Origin: Solirubrobacteraceae bacterium
GTDB taxonomy: Bacteria; Actinomycetota; Thermoleophilia; Solirubrobacterales; Solirubrobacteraceae
DNA length: 64,000 nucleotides
Assembly (NCBI GenBank): GCA_030447505.1
Contig: JAUJOT010000004.1
Location: 1-64,000 of the forward strand
Reading direction: 5' to 3'
Shown here in pieces: positions 54,598 through 63,184 of this stretch. The notes under the pieces were generated by a model. It was given only the letters and a program-made list of their open reading frames with translations, ran no database searches and had not been told where the DNA came from. Both the position numbers and the translations under genes were made by a program. Numbering within the stretch: position 1 is the stretch's first letter; the number at the start of each line of letters is the position of its first letter.

Positions 54598-55479
54598 GTG
54601 CGGGTGGCGCAGCTCGCGGCGGAGCAGAACGCGGTCGTGGCGCGCCGTCAGCTGCTGGCGTGCGGGCTGACGAGTGACGCGATCACGGTGCGTACGCGCA
54701 GGTGCACGCTGTTCCGCGTGTACCGCGGCGTATACGCGGTCCTGCGCCCCGACGCGCTCACGTTGGAGGGCCGGCTCGCCGCTGCCGTTCTCGCCTGCGG
54801 CCGCGGAGCCGTCCTCAGCCACCACGCGGCCGCTGCGTGGTGGAAGCTCGTCGCATCGGACGAGCGCGCGCCGGAGGTCATCGTCGCGCGCGACGGTGGC
54901 CGCAAGATCGCCGGCATCCAGGCGCACCGCACGCGCGGCGTGGACCGTCGCGACGTCTGGACACGCGCCGGCATCCGCATCACGTCACCGGCGCGGGCTG
55001 CACTCGACGTGGCGGCGCAGATGCCGCACCGCGCGCTGCGGCGGATGCTCCGTCAGGCGCAGGCCGAAGGCCGCCTCAGCGTCGGCCAGCTGCGCGACGT
55101 CCACAGTCGCGCCGGCCGCCACCCCGGCGCCAAGGCCCTGCTCGCGGTCATCGCCGACGGACCCACGCCGACGCGCAGCGCCGCTGAGGATCTGCTGCTC
55201 GACCTCATCCAGGACGCCGGCCTACCGCTGCCGGAGGTCAACCCGCTGCTCAGGCTCGACGGCACCACCGTCATGCCCGACTTCCTCTGGCGCGCGCAGA
55301 AGCTCGTCGTCGAGGTCGACGGCGCGCAGTTTCATCGCGGCGCGATCGCAAAGCGCGACGACGCGCAGAGGCAGGCCCTCCTCGAAGCGCACGGCCAGCG
55401 CGTGCTGCGCGTCGCCTACGAGCAGCTCACGGGTCAACCGCAGCAGACGATCGCGCGCATCGCGCACGCGCTCGCCTGA
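54598..55479 (+). CDS. DUF559 nuclease-like protein with AbiEi-type N-terminus
   Basis: A 293-residue protein. Residues 1-~60 are a winged-helix like the AbiEi antitoxin N-terminus ([20 protein letters not shown], then [11 protein letters not shown]). The C-terminal ~110 residues are a DUF559/Vsr-like PD-(D/E)xK fold: [20 protein letters not shown] gives D...ExD, followed by [21 protein letters not shown]. Such proteins are common in actinobacteria and usually of unknown role. It interrupts the accD-mutase pair on the opposite strand, with no inverted repeats around it. GTG 54598 is used. Confidence 0.78.
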   Translation: MRVAQLAAEQNAVVARRQLLACGLTSDAITVRTRRCTLFRVYRGVYAVLRPDALTLEGRLAAAVLACGRGAVLSHHAAAAWWKLVASDERAPEVIVARDGGRKIAGIQAHRTRGVDRRDVWTRAGIRITSPARAALDVAAQMPHRALRRMLRQAQAEGRLSVGQLRDVHSRAGRHPGAKALLAVIADGPTPTRSAAEDLLLDLIQDAGLPLPEVNPLLRLDGTTVMPDFLWRAQKLVVEVDGAQFHRGAIAKRDDAQRQALLEAHGQRVLRVAYEQLTGQPQQTIARIAHALA

Positions 55480-55512
55480 CAGCGCGCTCAGCCGCGCCCG
55501 TACCGCCCTCGC

Positions 55513-57123
55513 TCAGGCGCGCGGCCGGTACGCCCCGAAGACGTCCTTCATCGCGCCGCACACCTCGCCCAGCGAGCAGCGGTCCTCGAGCGCCTGGCGG
55601 ATCGGGTGCATGAGGTTCTCGGTGCCGCGGCAGGCGTCGCGCAGCTCGTTCAGACGCGTCGCCACGAGCTCCTGGTCGCGGTCGCGCTTGAACGCCGCCA
55701 GCCGGTCGAGCTGCGCCTTCTCGGTCGCCGGGTCGACGCGCAGGATGTCCTCGATCTCGATCGAGTCCTCCTCGTACTTGTTGACGCCGACGACGATGTC
55801 CTGCTTGAGGCGGTAGCGCTCCTGGTAGCCCCAGGCCGACTCGTCGATCTCGTTCGTGATGAACTCGATCGCGTTGACCGAGCCGCCCATCTCGTCGACC
55901 TTGGCGATCAGCTCGTAGGCGCGCTGCTCGATCTCGTCGGTCAGCGCCTCGACGTAGTAGGAGCCCGCGAACGGGTCGACGGTGTCCGTCGCGCCGGACT
56001 CGTGGGCGATGATCTGCTGCGTGCGCAGCGCGATCTTCGCGGCGCGCTCCGACGGCAGCGCGAGCGCCTCGTCGTAGCCGTTGGTGTGCAGCGACTGGGT
56101 GCCGCCGCAGACGGCGGCGAAGCCCTGCAGCGCGACGCGGACGACGTTGTTCTGGGGCTGCTGCGCGGTCAGCGTCACGCCGCCGGTCTGCGTGTGGAAG
56201 CGCAGCTTCATCGACCTCTCGTCCTTGGCGCCGAAGCGGTCGCGCATGATGTGCGCCCACATCCGCCGCACGGCGCGGAACTTCGCGACCTCCTGGAAGA
56301 CGTTGTTGTGGCCGTTGAAGAAGAACGCCAGCCGCGGCGCGAACTCGTCGACCTCGAGGCCGGCGTCGAGCGCCGCCTGCACGTAGGCGATCGCGCTGCA
56401 GAGCGTGAACGCGACCTCCTGGACGGCGGAGCACCCCTTCTCACGGAAGTGATAGCCGGAGATCGAGATCGTGTTCCACTTGGGCACGAACTCCTTGCAG
56501 TACGCGAAGAGGTCGGTCGTCAGGCGCATCGTGCCCTGTGGCGGGTAGATGAAGTTCCCGCGCGCGATGTACTCCTTGAGCACGTCGTTCTGCGTCGTGC
56601 CGCGCAGCTCGTCCAGCGCGCAGCCCTGCTCCTCGCCGACGAGCGAGTAGAGCGCCAGCAGCACGGTCGCCGGCGCGTTGATCGTCATCGACGTCGAGAT
56701 CGCGTTGAGCGGGATGCCGTCGAAGACCATCCGCATGTCGTCGATCGTGTCGATCGAGACGCCGGTGCGGCCGACCTCGCCGAGACAGCGCGGGTCGTCG
56801 GAGTCCAGGCCCAGCTGGGTCGGCAGGTCGAACGCCATCGACAGGCCCGTCGAGCCGTGTGCGAGCAGGTACTTGTAGCGCTCGTTGGATTCCGTCGCCG
56901 ACGCATAGCCCGCGTACTGGCGCATCGTCCACGGGCGCCTGCGGTACATCTCGGGATGCACGCCGCGCGTGTAGGGGAAGGCTCCGGGATCGCCCAGATC
57001 GAGGTCGGCCGGAAGGTCGTCCTGGCTGTAGAGCTGCTGGATCTCGATGCCCGAGTCGGTGAAGCGCCGCGGATCGTCCGGGCCGACGATCGGGGCGACG
57101 GTCAAGCGCTCTTGTGTCGACAT
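55513..57123 (-). CDS. Methylmalonyl-CoA mutase large (catalytic) subunit
   Basis: A 536-residue TIM-barrel subunit without a B12-binding domain. PYTRGVHPEMYRRRPWTMRQ, YAGYASATESNERYKYLL, GLSMAFDLPTQLGLDSDDPR and RFHTQTGGVTLTAQQPQNN are diagnostic. Tyr in MRQYAG and Arg in YIARGNFIYPP align, as I recall, with the specificity pair of true methylmalonyl-CoA mutases rather than the Phe/Gln of isobutyryl-CoA mutase. The small B12 subunit must be encoded elsewhere. It converts methylmalonyl-CoA from the carboxylase (via an epimerase) to succinyl-CoA. ATG 57123 (MSTQERLT). Confidence 0.9.
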   Translation of the reverse strand: MSTQERLTVAPIVGPDDPRRFTDSGIEIQQLYSQDDLPADLDLGDPGAFPYTRGVHPEMYRRRPWTMRQYAGYASATESNERYKYLLAHGSTGLSMAFDLPTQLGLDSDDPRCLGEVGRTGVSIDTIDDMRMVFDGIPLNAISTSMTINAPATVLLALYSLVGEEQGCALDELRGTTQNDVLKEYIARGNFIYPPQGTMRLTTDLFAYCKEFVPKWNTISISGYHFREKGCSAVQEVAFTLCSAIAYVQAALDAGLEVDEFAPRLAFFFNGHNNVFQEVAKFRAVRRMWAHIMRDRFGAKDERSMKLRFHTQTGGVTLTAQQPQNNVVRVALQGFAAVCGGTQSLHTNGYDEALALPSERAAKIALRTQQIIAHESGATDTVDPFAGSYYVEALTDEIEQRAYELIAKVDEMGGSVNAIEFITNEIDESAWGYQERYRLKQDIVVGVNKYEEDSIEIEDILRVDPATEKAQLDRLAAFKRDRDQELVATRLNELRDACRGTENLMHPIRQALEDRCSLGEVCGAMKDVFGAYRPRA

Positions 57124-57163
57124 ATCGAGCAAGCGTACGCGCGGGCGCCAGCTCGCGCAGTCT

Positions 57164-57179
57164 GTAAGAGAACTCTTAC
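57164..57179. promoter_or_regulatory. Inverted repeat GTAAGAG-AA-CTCTTAC
   Basis: Seven-base perfect arms with a two-base centre, 41 bases from the mutase start on one side and 37 from the protease start on the other. It is one of few AT-containing spots here. Size and position fit an operator or overlapping promoter control of the divergent htrA-type gene and the mutase. Confidence 0.55.
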
Positions 57180-57215
57180 GACGTAGAGAGCTTCCCTTGA
57201 GCGCCGCTAGGTTGG

Positions 57216-58328
57216 ATGGTGCTCATGAATGCCGACGCCCGCCGCTCGAACTTCCTCGCCGCCCTGCTCGGCGCACTTGCCGTCGCGGTCCCCTTCGGCG
57301 GGCTCGCGCTCGCCGGCGTCTTCGACTCCGACAGCGAGCCCGCGCCGGCGAGCGCCCCCGCCCCCGCCCCCGCCGCGTCGAGCGAGCGTTCCGGCTCGAG
57401 CGGCGAGCGTTCCGGCTCGACGGCAGCGCGCGCGGCGACCGATGTCTCCGAGCTCTACGAACGCGTCAGCAAGGGCGTCGTCTCGGTCGAGACGACGACG
57501 GCGGCCGGCGGCGGCACGGGCTCGGGGTTCGTGCTCGACGAGGACGGCTACATCCTGACCAACGAGCACGTCGTCGAGGACGCCGAGAGCGTCCGCGTGC
57601 GCTTCAGCGAGGGCGCGCCCGTCACGGCGCGCGTCGTCGGGGCCGACGCGTCGAGCGACCTCGCGCTGCTGAAGATCGACCCCGACGATCACGCGCTGAC
57701 GCCGTTGCCGCTCGGCTCCTCGAAGACGCTCAAGGTCGGCCAGCCCGCGATCGCGATCGGCAGCCCCTTCCGGCTTGCGGGCACCGTGACGACCGGCGTC
57801 ATCTCGGCGGTCGGGCGCCCGATCCGGTCGCCGAACAACTTCACGATCGAGAACGCGATCCAGACCGACGCCGCGATCAATCCCGGCAACTCCGGCGGGC
57901 CGCTGCTCGACGCCTCGGGGCGCGTCATCGGCATCAACGCGCAGATCGCTTCGACCAGCGGCGCGAACGACGGCGTCGGCTTCGCGATCGCGGTCGACAC
58001 CGCCAAGGACATCCTGCCGGCGCTCAAGGAGGGGCGCAAGATCAAGCGGCCCTATCTCGGCGTGACGACGGGCGATGCGAGGACCGGCACGGGTGCCGTC
58101 GTGGCCGCAGTGGTCCCGGGCGGCCCGGCTGACGACGCAGGCCTGCGCGCCGGCGACCGGATCGTCGCGATCGCCGGCCGCTCGGTCACGCAGTCCGCCG
58201 ACGTGTCCTCGGCCGTCAGCGCGCGCAAGCCCGGTGACGAGGTCGAGATCCGCATCCGCCGTCGCGGCGCCGACGACGAGCGCACGCTGCGCGTCACGCT
58301 CGGCACGCGCCCCGAGCGCGCGACCTGA
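57216..58328 (+). CDS. HtrA/DegP-type serine protease with PDZ, second copy
   Basis: A 370-residue protease. A single N-terminal helix or signal anchor (FLAALLGALAVAVPFGGLALAG) is followed by an Ala/Pro/Ser linker. The catalytic residues are His in ILTNEHVVEDAE, Asp in ASSDLALLKID and Ser in NPGNSGGPLLDA. One PDZ domain follows (GGPADDAGLRAGDRIVAI). Unlike the copy at 30.3 kb it lacks the long cytoplasmic N-terminus and has its own promoter region with an inverted repeat. ATG 57216 is preferred (AGG upstream); ATG 57225 is possible. A strong terminator follows. Confidence 0.92.
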   Translation: MVLMNADARRSNFLAALLGALAVAVPFGGLALAGVFDSDSEPAPASAPAPAPAASSERSGSSGERSGSTAARAATDVSELYERVSKGVVSVETTTAAGGGTGSGFVLDEDGYILTNEHVVEDAESVRVRFSEGAPVTARVVGADASSDLALLKIDPDDHALTPLPLGSSKTLKVGQPAIAIGSPFRLAGTVTTGVISAVGRPIRSPNNFTIENAIQTDAAINPGNSGGPLLDASGRVIGINAQIASTSGANDGVGFAIAVDTAKDILPALKEGRKIKRPYLGVTTGDARTGTGAVVAAVVPGGPADDAGLRAGDRIVAIAGRSVTQSADVSSAVSARKPGDEVEIRIRRRGADDERTLRVTLGTRPERAT

Positions 58329-58339
58329 CGAGCAGTCCG

Positions 58340-58363
58340 CCCTGCGCCGCGCGCGGCGCAGGG
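58340..58363 (+). terminator. Strong GC hairpin after the second htrA
   Basis: CCCTGCGCC and GGCGCAGGG form a 9-bp perfect stem around GCGCGC, 12 bases after the protease stop, followed by TTCGCTC. A GC-rich terminator stem without a long U tract, as is common in actinobacteria. Confidence 0.75.
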
Positions 58364-58497
58364 TTCGCTCAGGTCGCGACGACGGTCACGTGAAACGGCG
58401 TAGGCGGCCCACCAGTACACGCGGGCGCAGGTGCTGCGGGCTTTCCCGGCGCTTGATCCGTGCGTGCGTGCCAGACGGTCGGTCGCGGCCGGAGCTG

Positions 58498-59031
58498 CTA
58501 CAGCGCCCCGCCGGCGACCGGGGGCGCCGTCGGGTCTGCGCCCCCGTCGGCGGGCGCTTCGCGCGCGAGGTACTCCTCGGCGAGCAGCGGGTTCTCGCGC
58601 GAGCGGCTGACGACCTTGAGCAGGTCGTTCATCGAGGCGACCTCTTCGATCTGCTCCTTGATGAACCACTGCATGAACTGCTCGCTGGAGTAATCGCCCT
58701 CCTGCCGCGCGATCGCCGCGAGCGCGTTGATCTGGTCGGTCACGCGGCGCTCCTGTGCGAGCGCCAGCGCGACCGGCTCGACGACGTCGCCGAAGCCGTT
58801 CTGCGGCCCGGCGACGGCGGGAATCGGTGCCGGCGCGCCCGCGTCGAGTAGGTACTGCACCATCATCAGCGCGTGGTTGCGCTCCTCGAGCGCCTGCGCG
58901 TAGAAGAACGCGGCAAGGCGGGGCAGCGTCTCGTCGTCGTAGTGGACGGCGATCGCGAGGTACTGTTGCGAGGCGGCGAACTCGTGGCCGATCTGCTCGT
59001 TGAGGCGTTCGACGAAGGCATCTGCAGGCAT
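58498..59031 (-). CDS. ftn: Ferritin
   Basis: A 177-residue non-heme ferritin. The four-helix bundle carries ferroxidase ligands in GHEFAASQQYLAIAVHYDD (~residue 15), ALEERNHALMMVQYLLDAG (~47) and the third-helix RRVTDQINALAAIA, with EQFMQWFIKEQIEEVASM following. A ~25-residue Pro/Gly/Ala tail is disordered. It stores iron as ferric mineral. Its ATG is 32 bases from an iron-box-like palindrome shared with the divergent small gene. Confidence 0.93.
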   Translation of the reverse strand: MPADAFVERLNEQIGHEFAASQQYLAIAVHYDDETLPRLAAFFYAQALEERNHALMMVQYLLDAGAPAPIPAVAGPQNGFGDVVEPVALALAQERRVTDQINALAAIARQEGDYSSEQFMQWFIKEQIEEVASMNDLLKVVSRSRENPLLAEEYLAREAPADGGADPTAPPVAGGAL

Positions 59032-59062
59032 GGTTCGGACTGTACTCGTTCGACGCGACGCG

Positions 59063-59076
59063 TTAGGCTCGCCTAA
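59063..59076. promoter_or_regulatory. DtxR/IdeR-like palindrome TTAGGC-TC-GCCTAA
   Basis: A 14-bp site with perfect 6-bp arms in the 44-bp gap between ferritin and the small Cys-rich gene. The arms match the outer halves of the DtxR/IdeR iron box (TTAGG...CCTAA), but the spacing is shorter than the 19-bp consensus. The right arm's last base is the A of the small gene's ATG. IdeR activates ferritin genes in mycobacteria, so iron-dependent control of both genes is a reasonable inference. Confidence 0.6.
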
Positions 59077-59255
59077 TGAAGCTCTTGGTCAAGCCGAAGA
59101 AGGGCTGCTGCAGGAGCAAGCCGCGTTGCAAGCGCTGCCCGGTGGTGATCAAGCGACTGGAGAAGGGCGGCCTCGCCGAGCGGCGCTCGGACGGTTTCGT
59201 CGTCATCTCCCCGACGCTCACGAAGAAGCAGCTGAAGATCGCGCGCAAGCGTTAG
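59076..59255 (+). CDS. Small Cys/Lys-rich protein (59 residues)
   Basis: ATG 59076 opens a 59-residue frame. The N-terminal part, [19 protein letters not shown], has CC-x5-C-x2-C embedded in Lys/Arg; then [17 protein letters not shown], and a basic helical tail ending KIARKR at TAG. Codon use is strongly biased like real genes here. Cys spacing suggests a zinc or iron-sulfur binding knot on a nucleic-acid-binding protein. I recall similar short proteins in other actinobacteria, without known function. The start touches the palindrome, so the message may be leaderless. Divergent from ferritin. Confidence 0.75.
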   Translation: MKLLVKPKKGCCRSKPRCKRCPVVIKRLEKGGLAERRSDGFVVISPTLTKKQLKIARKR

Positions 59256-59373
59256 TACCCCTCCCCAAGTTCTGCGGGTCTTCCCGGCGCCCGATCCGTG
59301 CCTGACGGCCGCCGGCGCCCGCCCCCTGCCCTTTCGTCCAGTCCGAGCGCCGGCGCGGGTACCATCCCCGCCC

Positions 59374-60324
59374 ATGGCCACCTGTCTTGTCACGGGTGGC
59401 GCGGGCTTCCTCGGGTCACATCTCTGTGACGAGCTGCTGGCCCGTGGCCACCGCGTCGTCTGCGTCGACAACCTGGAAACGGGCTCGTTGACGAACATCG
59501 CGCACATCCGCGTGCCCGAGTTCGAGTTCCTGCAGCTCGACATCGTCCAGCCGTACTACGTCGAGCGACCGATCGACTTCGTCTACCACCTCGCCTCGCC
59601 CGCGTCGCCGATCGACTATCTGCGCCTGCCGCTGCACACGCTGAAGGTCGGCTCGCACGGAACGCACAACACGCTCGGCCTGGCGAAGAAGCACCGCGCG
59701 CGCTTCCTGATCGCGTCGACGAGCGAGGTCTACGGCGATCCGCAGGTGCACCCGCAGCCCGAGTCCTACTGGGGACACGTCAACCCGATCGGCCCGCGCG
59801 GGGTCTACGACGAGGCCAAGCGCTACGCGGAGGCGCTGACGATGGCCTATCACCGCCAGCAGGGCGTCGACACGGCGATCATGCGGATCTTCAACACCTA
59901 CGGGTCGCGGATGCGTCCCTACGACGGCCGCGCGATCCCGACGTTCCTGCGCCAGGCGCTGCAGGACCGCCCGATCACCGTCTTCGGCGACGGCAGCCAG
60001 ACACGCTCGTTCTGCTACGTCGACGACCTGATCCGCGGGATGATCGCGCTCGCGGAGTCCGGCGAGCACCAGCCGATCAACGTCGGCAACCCGAACGAGT
60101 TCTCGCTCCTGGAGCTGGCCGAGACCGTGATCGACGTGACCTCCTCGAACTCGGAGATCGTCTACGAGGCGCTGCCGACCGACGACCCGCAGGTCCGCCA
60201 GCCCGACATCACGCTCGCACGCGAGCTGCTGGACTGGGAGCCCGAGGTCGGCCTGCGCGAGGGACTGCGCCGCACCGTCGAGCAGGCGGGGACGGCAACG
60301 CTCATCGGCGCAGGGAGAAGATGA
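59374..60324 (+). CDS. uxs: UDP-glucuronate decarboxylase (UDP-xylose synthase)
   Basis: A 316-residue short-chain dehydrogenase-type enzyme. Rossmann [15 protein letters not shown] (~residue 8), [17 protein letters not shown] (UXS-specific), STSEVYGDP, the catalytic [11 protein letters not shown] (YxxxK) and [16 protein letters not shown] are all present. It converts UDP-glucuronate to UDP-xylose for polysaccharide. It stands first in the exopolysaccharide run, and the downstream GH10 xylanase makes a xylose-containing polymer plausible. Confidence 0.93.
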   Translation: MATCLVTGGAGFLGSHLCDELLARGHRVVCVDNLETGSLTNIAHIRVPEFEFLQLDIVQPYYVERPIDFVYHLASPASPIDYLRLPLHTLKVGSHGTHNTLGLAKKHRARFLIASTSEVYGDPQVHPQPESYWGHVNPIGPRGVYDEAKRYAEALTMAYHRQQGVDTAIMRIFNTYGSRMRPYDGRAIPTFLRQALQDRPITVFGDGSQTRSFCYVDDLIRGMIALAESGEHQPINVGNPNEFSLLELAETVIDVTSSNSEIVYEALPTDDPQVRQPDITLARELLDWEPEVGLREGLRRTVEQAGTATLIGAGRR

Positions 60325-60419
60325 CGGCGCCGGGAGGACCGACCGGCGCATCGCCGAAGGTCCAGGGAGGCTGGCGTCGCACCGGAACATCTGCGATCGT
60401 CAGCCGTTAGAGCAGGGAC

Positions 60420-61949
60420 ATGCCGACAGCCGAGCAGAAGCCACGGAAGCGCTCATCCAAGCCGCCGGCGCAGGCGCCGTCACCTGAGTTCGCGCTGGCG
60501 GAACGTGACGTGCGCCGCAAGCGCCCGCCGGTCCTCTCATTCCTGCTCAAGCTCGACACGCTGCGCAAGCTCGTGCGCGTCGGCGTGCTGCTGACGCTCG
60601 ACTCCTTCGGCGTCTACCTCGCGATCCTCACGGCGCTGTGGCTGAAGGCCGGCATCCTCAGCGGCGAGTGGGAGGCCCGCAACCAAGTGGCGCAGACAAA
60701 CGAGCTGTTCGACTTCGCCTTTCTGCTGACCGTGCTGCTGTTCGCGCGCTCGGGCCTGTACTCGGCACGCGGCGAGCGGCCGGGTCTGTCGCGGATCGTC
60801 TCCTCGCTCGTGCAGGTCGCGTTCGTCGCGCTGATCTATGCGACCGCCAGCGGCAGCCAGTTCAGCTCCTACTACATCTTCTACGGCTCGGTGTTCTTCG
60901 CCGCCATCTACATCTCGCTGCTGCGGCGCAGCTACGAGAAGGTGACGGGGGCGCTGCTGCGTGCGGCGGGCTACCAGCGCCGCGCGGTGCTCGTCGGCAC
61001 CGGCCATCACATCGAGGCTGTCGGCCATGCGCTGCGCGACGCCGCGCACCCGACCGTCAAGGTCGTCGGCTTCATCTCGCTGACGCCGCGGCCCAACAAC
61101 GGACTGCTGTCGCTCGGCACGCTCGACGAGCTCGCGCCGGTCATCCACCGTCACCGCATCGACGAGGTGATCATCGCCGACCCCGAGTTCCCGCAGCCGC
61201 AGGCGGTCGAGCTCGTCGACGTCGCGCACTCCAACGGCGTGCGCGTGCGGATCGCGCCGTCGACGATGGAGCTGCTCGTGCACCGCGCCGAGTTCGTGCC
61301 CGGCGAGGCGGTGCCGCTGTTCGAGCTCAAGCCGCCCGTCTTCGAGGGCTTCGACTACCTGGTCAAGCGCACGTTCGACCTCATCATCGCGTCGGGGCTG
61401 CTGCTCGTGCTGAGTCCGGTGATGGCTGCCAGCGCCGTTGCGGTCCGGTTCAGCTCGCGCGGGCCGATCATCTACCGCTCGATCCGACCCGGGATCGGCG
61501 GCACGCCGTTCGCGTGCCTGAAGTTCCGCACGATGTATCGCGACGCCGACCAGCGCCAGGCCGACCTCGAGTCCCACAACGAGGCGACCGGCGCGCTGTT
61601 CAAGATGCGCGACGACCCGCGCATGACGCCGGTCGGCCGCTTGCTGCGCTGCTATTCGCTCGACGAGCTGCCGCAGCTGTTCAACGTCGTGCGCGGCGAG
61701 ATGTCGCTCGTCGGACCGCGGCCGCTGCCCGCGCGGGACTTCGAGCGCCTCGACGACTGGCACAAGAAGCGCTACCTCGTCACGCCCGGCATGACCGGCC
61801 TGTGGCAGGTCTCGGGGCGCTCGGAGCTCGACTTCGACGACCTCGTCCGGCTGGACTTCCTCTATCTCGAGCGCTGGTCGGTCTTCCTGGACCTGAGCAT
61901 CCTCGTCAAGACGGTCCCCGCCGTCTTCTCCCGGCGAGGCGCCTTCTGA
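60420..61949 (+). CDS. Polyprenyl-phosphate glycosylphosphotransferase (WbaP/WcaJ type)
   Basis: A 509-residue membrane enzyme that starts polysaccharide assembly by moving a sugar-1-phosphate to undecaprenyl phosphate. About five N-terminal helices and a CoA-binding-like domain (RRAVLVGTGHHIEAVGHALR) precede the catalytic domain: VKRTFDLIIASGLLLVLSP, LKFRTMYRDAD (~370) and SLDELPQLFNVVRGEMSLVG with PRPLPARDF. The C-terminal GLWQVSGRSELDFDDLV is also typical. The N-terminus to ~40 is basic and disordered. It lies 95 bases after uxs. Confidence 0.93.
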   Translation: MPTAEQKPRKRSSKPPAQAPSPEFALAERDVRRKRPPVLSFLLKLDTLRKLVRVGVLLTLDSFGVYLAILTALWLKAGILSGEWEARNQVAQTNELFDFAFLLTVLLFARSGLYSARGERPGLSRIVSSLVQVAFVALIYATASGSQFSSYYIFYGSVFFAAIYISLLRRSYEKVTGALLRAAGYQRRAVLVGTGHHIEAVGHALRDAAHPTVKVVGFISLTPRPNNGLLSLGTLDELAPVIHRHRIDEVIIADPEFPQPQAVELVDVAHSNGVRVRIAPSTMELLVHRAEFVPGEAVPLFELKPPVFEGFDYLVKRTFDLIIASGLLLVLSPVMAASAVAVRFSSRGPIIYRSIRPGIGGTPFACLKFRTMYRDADQRQADLESHNEATGALFKMRDDPRMTPVGRLLRCYSLDELPQLFNVVRGEMSLVGPRPLPARDFERLDDWHKKRYLVTPGMTGLWQVSGRSELDFDDLVRLDFLYLERWSVFLDLSILVKTVPAVFSRRGAF

Positions 61950-62060
61950 ACCCGGAACGGCCGAATCTCGCGGCGGATCGCCGCCGGGAGCCGGCGCCAG
62001 CGCGGATCGGCCTCACTCCGAAGGACCCGCCCTGCGGATGTTCGGCCGATCCACGCTGAC

Positions 62061-63149
62061 TTGACTCCCGGCGCCGACCCATCCACGTTCTCCGGCCGTA
62101 CCGGGCTGACATTCCCGCGGCGGGCGGCGGTCGGTGCCGCCTTCGTCTTGATCGTCATCGCGGCGGCGTACTTCGCCCGCGGCGGAGCCGATGCCGAGCC
62201 GCTGCCCGGCCCGCCGCTGCGCGAAGTGGCCAAGAAGCAAGGGATGGAGCTGGGAACGGCGGTGCGCGGCGACGCGCTCGAGCGCAACCGCGCCTACCGC
62301 CAGATCGCGGCGGCGCAGTTCTCGACGGTGACGCCCGAGAACGACATGAAGTGGTTTGCGATCGAGCCCGAGCGCGGCGACTTCGACTTCGGCCCTGCCG
62401 ACGACATCGTCGAGCGCGCGCGGGAGGCAAACCAGAAGGTGCGCGGCCACACCCTCGTCTGGCACGCGCAGCTGCCGGGCTGGGTGAAGGAGCTCGGCGC
62501 GAAGGACCTGCGCCAGGCGACGCGCGAGCACATCCACGCCGTGATGGGTCACTACGACGAGGACGTCGGCGTATGGGACGTCGTCAACGAACCGGTCAGC
62601 GACGACGGCGAACTGCGCAGGTCGGTCTTCATGCGCCGTCTCGGCCCCGGCTACATCGCCGACGCGTTTCGCACCGCGCGCGCGGCCGACGCCGACGCGA
62701 AGCTCTACCTCAACGAGATCGGCGCCGAGGGGATCAACGCGAAGTCCAACCGGCTCTACGAGCTCGTGCGCCGGCTGAAGGCGCAGGGCGTGCCGATCGA
62801 CGGCGTCGGCTTTCAGGCGCACGCCAACCTCGACGGGCTGCCGGGCGACTTCGTGGCGAACATGCGGCGCTTCAAGGCGCTCGGCCTGGACATCGCGATC
62901 ACGGAGGCCGACGTCGGGCTGCCGGTGCCGGCGGACCCCGGCGAGCTGCAGGCGCAGGCGCGGATCTACCGCGAGATCGTCCGCAGCTGCCGCGCCGTCG
63001 ACTGCCGCTCGCTGACGTTCTGGGGCTTCACCGACGGGCGGTCGTGGATCTCCGAGACGCAGGCCGGGATGGGCGCCGCGACGCTGCTCGACGAAGCGCT
63101 GCGGCCCAAGCCCGCGTTCTCCGCGGTGCAGCAGGCGCTCGGTGGGTAG
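62061..63149 (+). CDS. Endo-1,4-beta-xylanase, glycoside hydrolase family 10
   Basis: A 362-residue anchored or secreted enzyme. A basic N-terminus and one hydrophobic segment (AAVGAAFVLIVIAAAYFA, ~22-39) precede the GH10 barrel: TVTPENDMKWFAIEP, GHTLVWHAQLPGW, acid/base Glu in WDVVNEPVSDDG (~176) and nucleophile Glu in IAITEADVGLP (~282), with LTFWGFTDGRSW near the end. The nucleophile segment reads ITEAD where ITELD is usual. Start TTG 62061. Its place inside the exopolysaccharide genes suggests trimming of the made polymer as well as, or rather than, plant xylan breakdown. Confidence 0.9.
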   Translation: MTPGADPSTFSGRTGLTFPRRAAVGAAFVLIVIAAAYFARGGADAEPLPGPPLREVAKKQGMELGTAVRGDALERNRAYRQIAAAQFSTVTPENDMKWFAIEPERGDFDFGPADDIVERAREANQKVRGHTLVWHAQLPGWVKELGAKDLRQATREHIHAVMGHYDEDVGVWDVVNEPVSDDGELRRSVFMRRLGPGYIADAFRTARAADADAKLYLNEIGAEGINAKSNRLYELVRRLKAQGVPIDGVGFQAHANLDGLPGDFVANMRRFKALGLDIAITEADVGLPVPADPGELQAQARIYREIVRSCRAVDCRSLTFWGFTDGRSWISETQAGMGAATLLDEALRPKPAFSAVQQALGG

Positions 63150-63184
63150 CGGCTCCCGTCCCATGATGGCGCGATAATCGCTGC

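Larger units (their letters stand above)
58434..59303. repeat. Imperfect ~30-bp direct repeat flanking the ferritin locus
   Basis: Copy A at 58434-58463 and copy B at 59272-59301 both read CTGCGGG, then a CTTTCCCGGCGC-type block, then GATCCGTGC; most positions are identical. Each contains a small CGGG-loop-CCCG hairpin. They lie downstream of ferritin and of the small Cys-rich gene, so they may be related terminators rather than mobile-element ends. No integrase or transposase lies between them. Confidence 0.45.

Noticed and set aside
58434-59303. Attachment sites of an integrated element around ferritin
   Set aside because: The repeats are imperfect, no integrase or tRNA is present and the genes between them look native.
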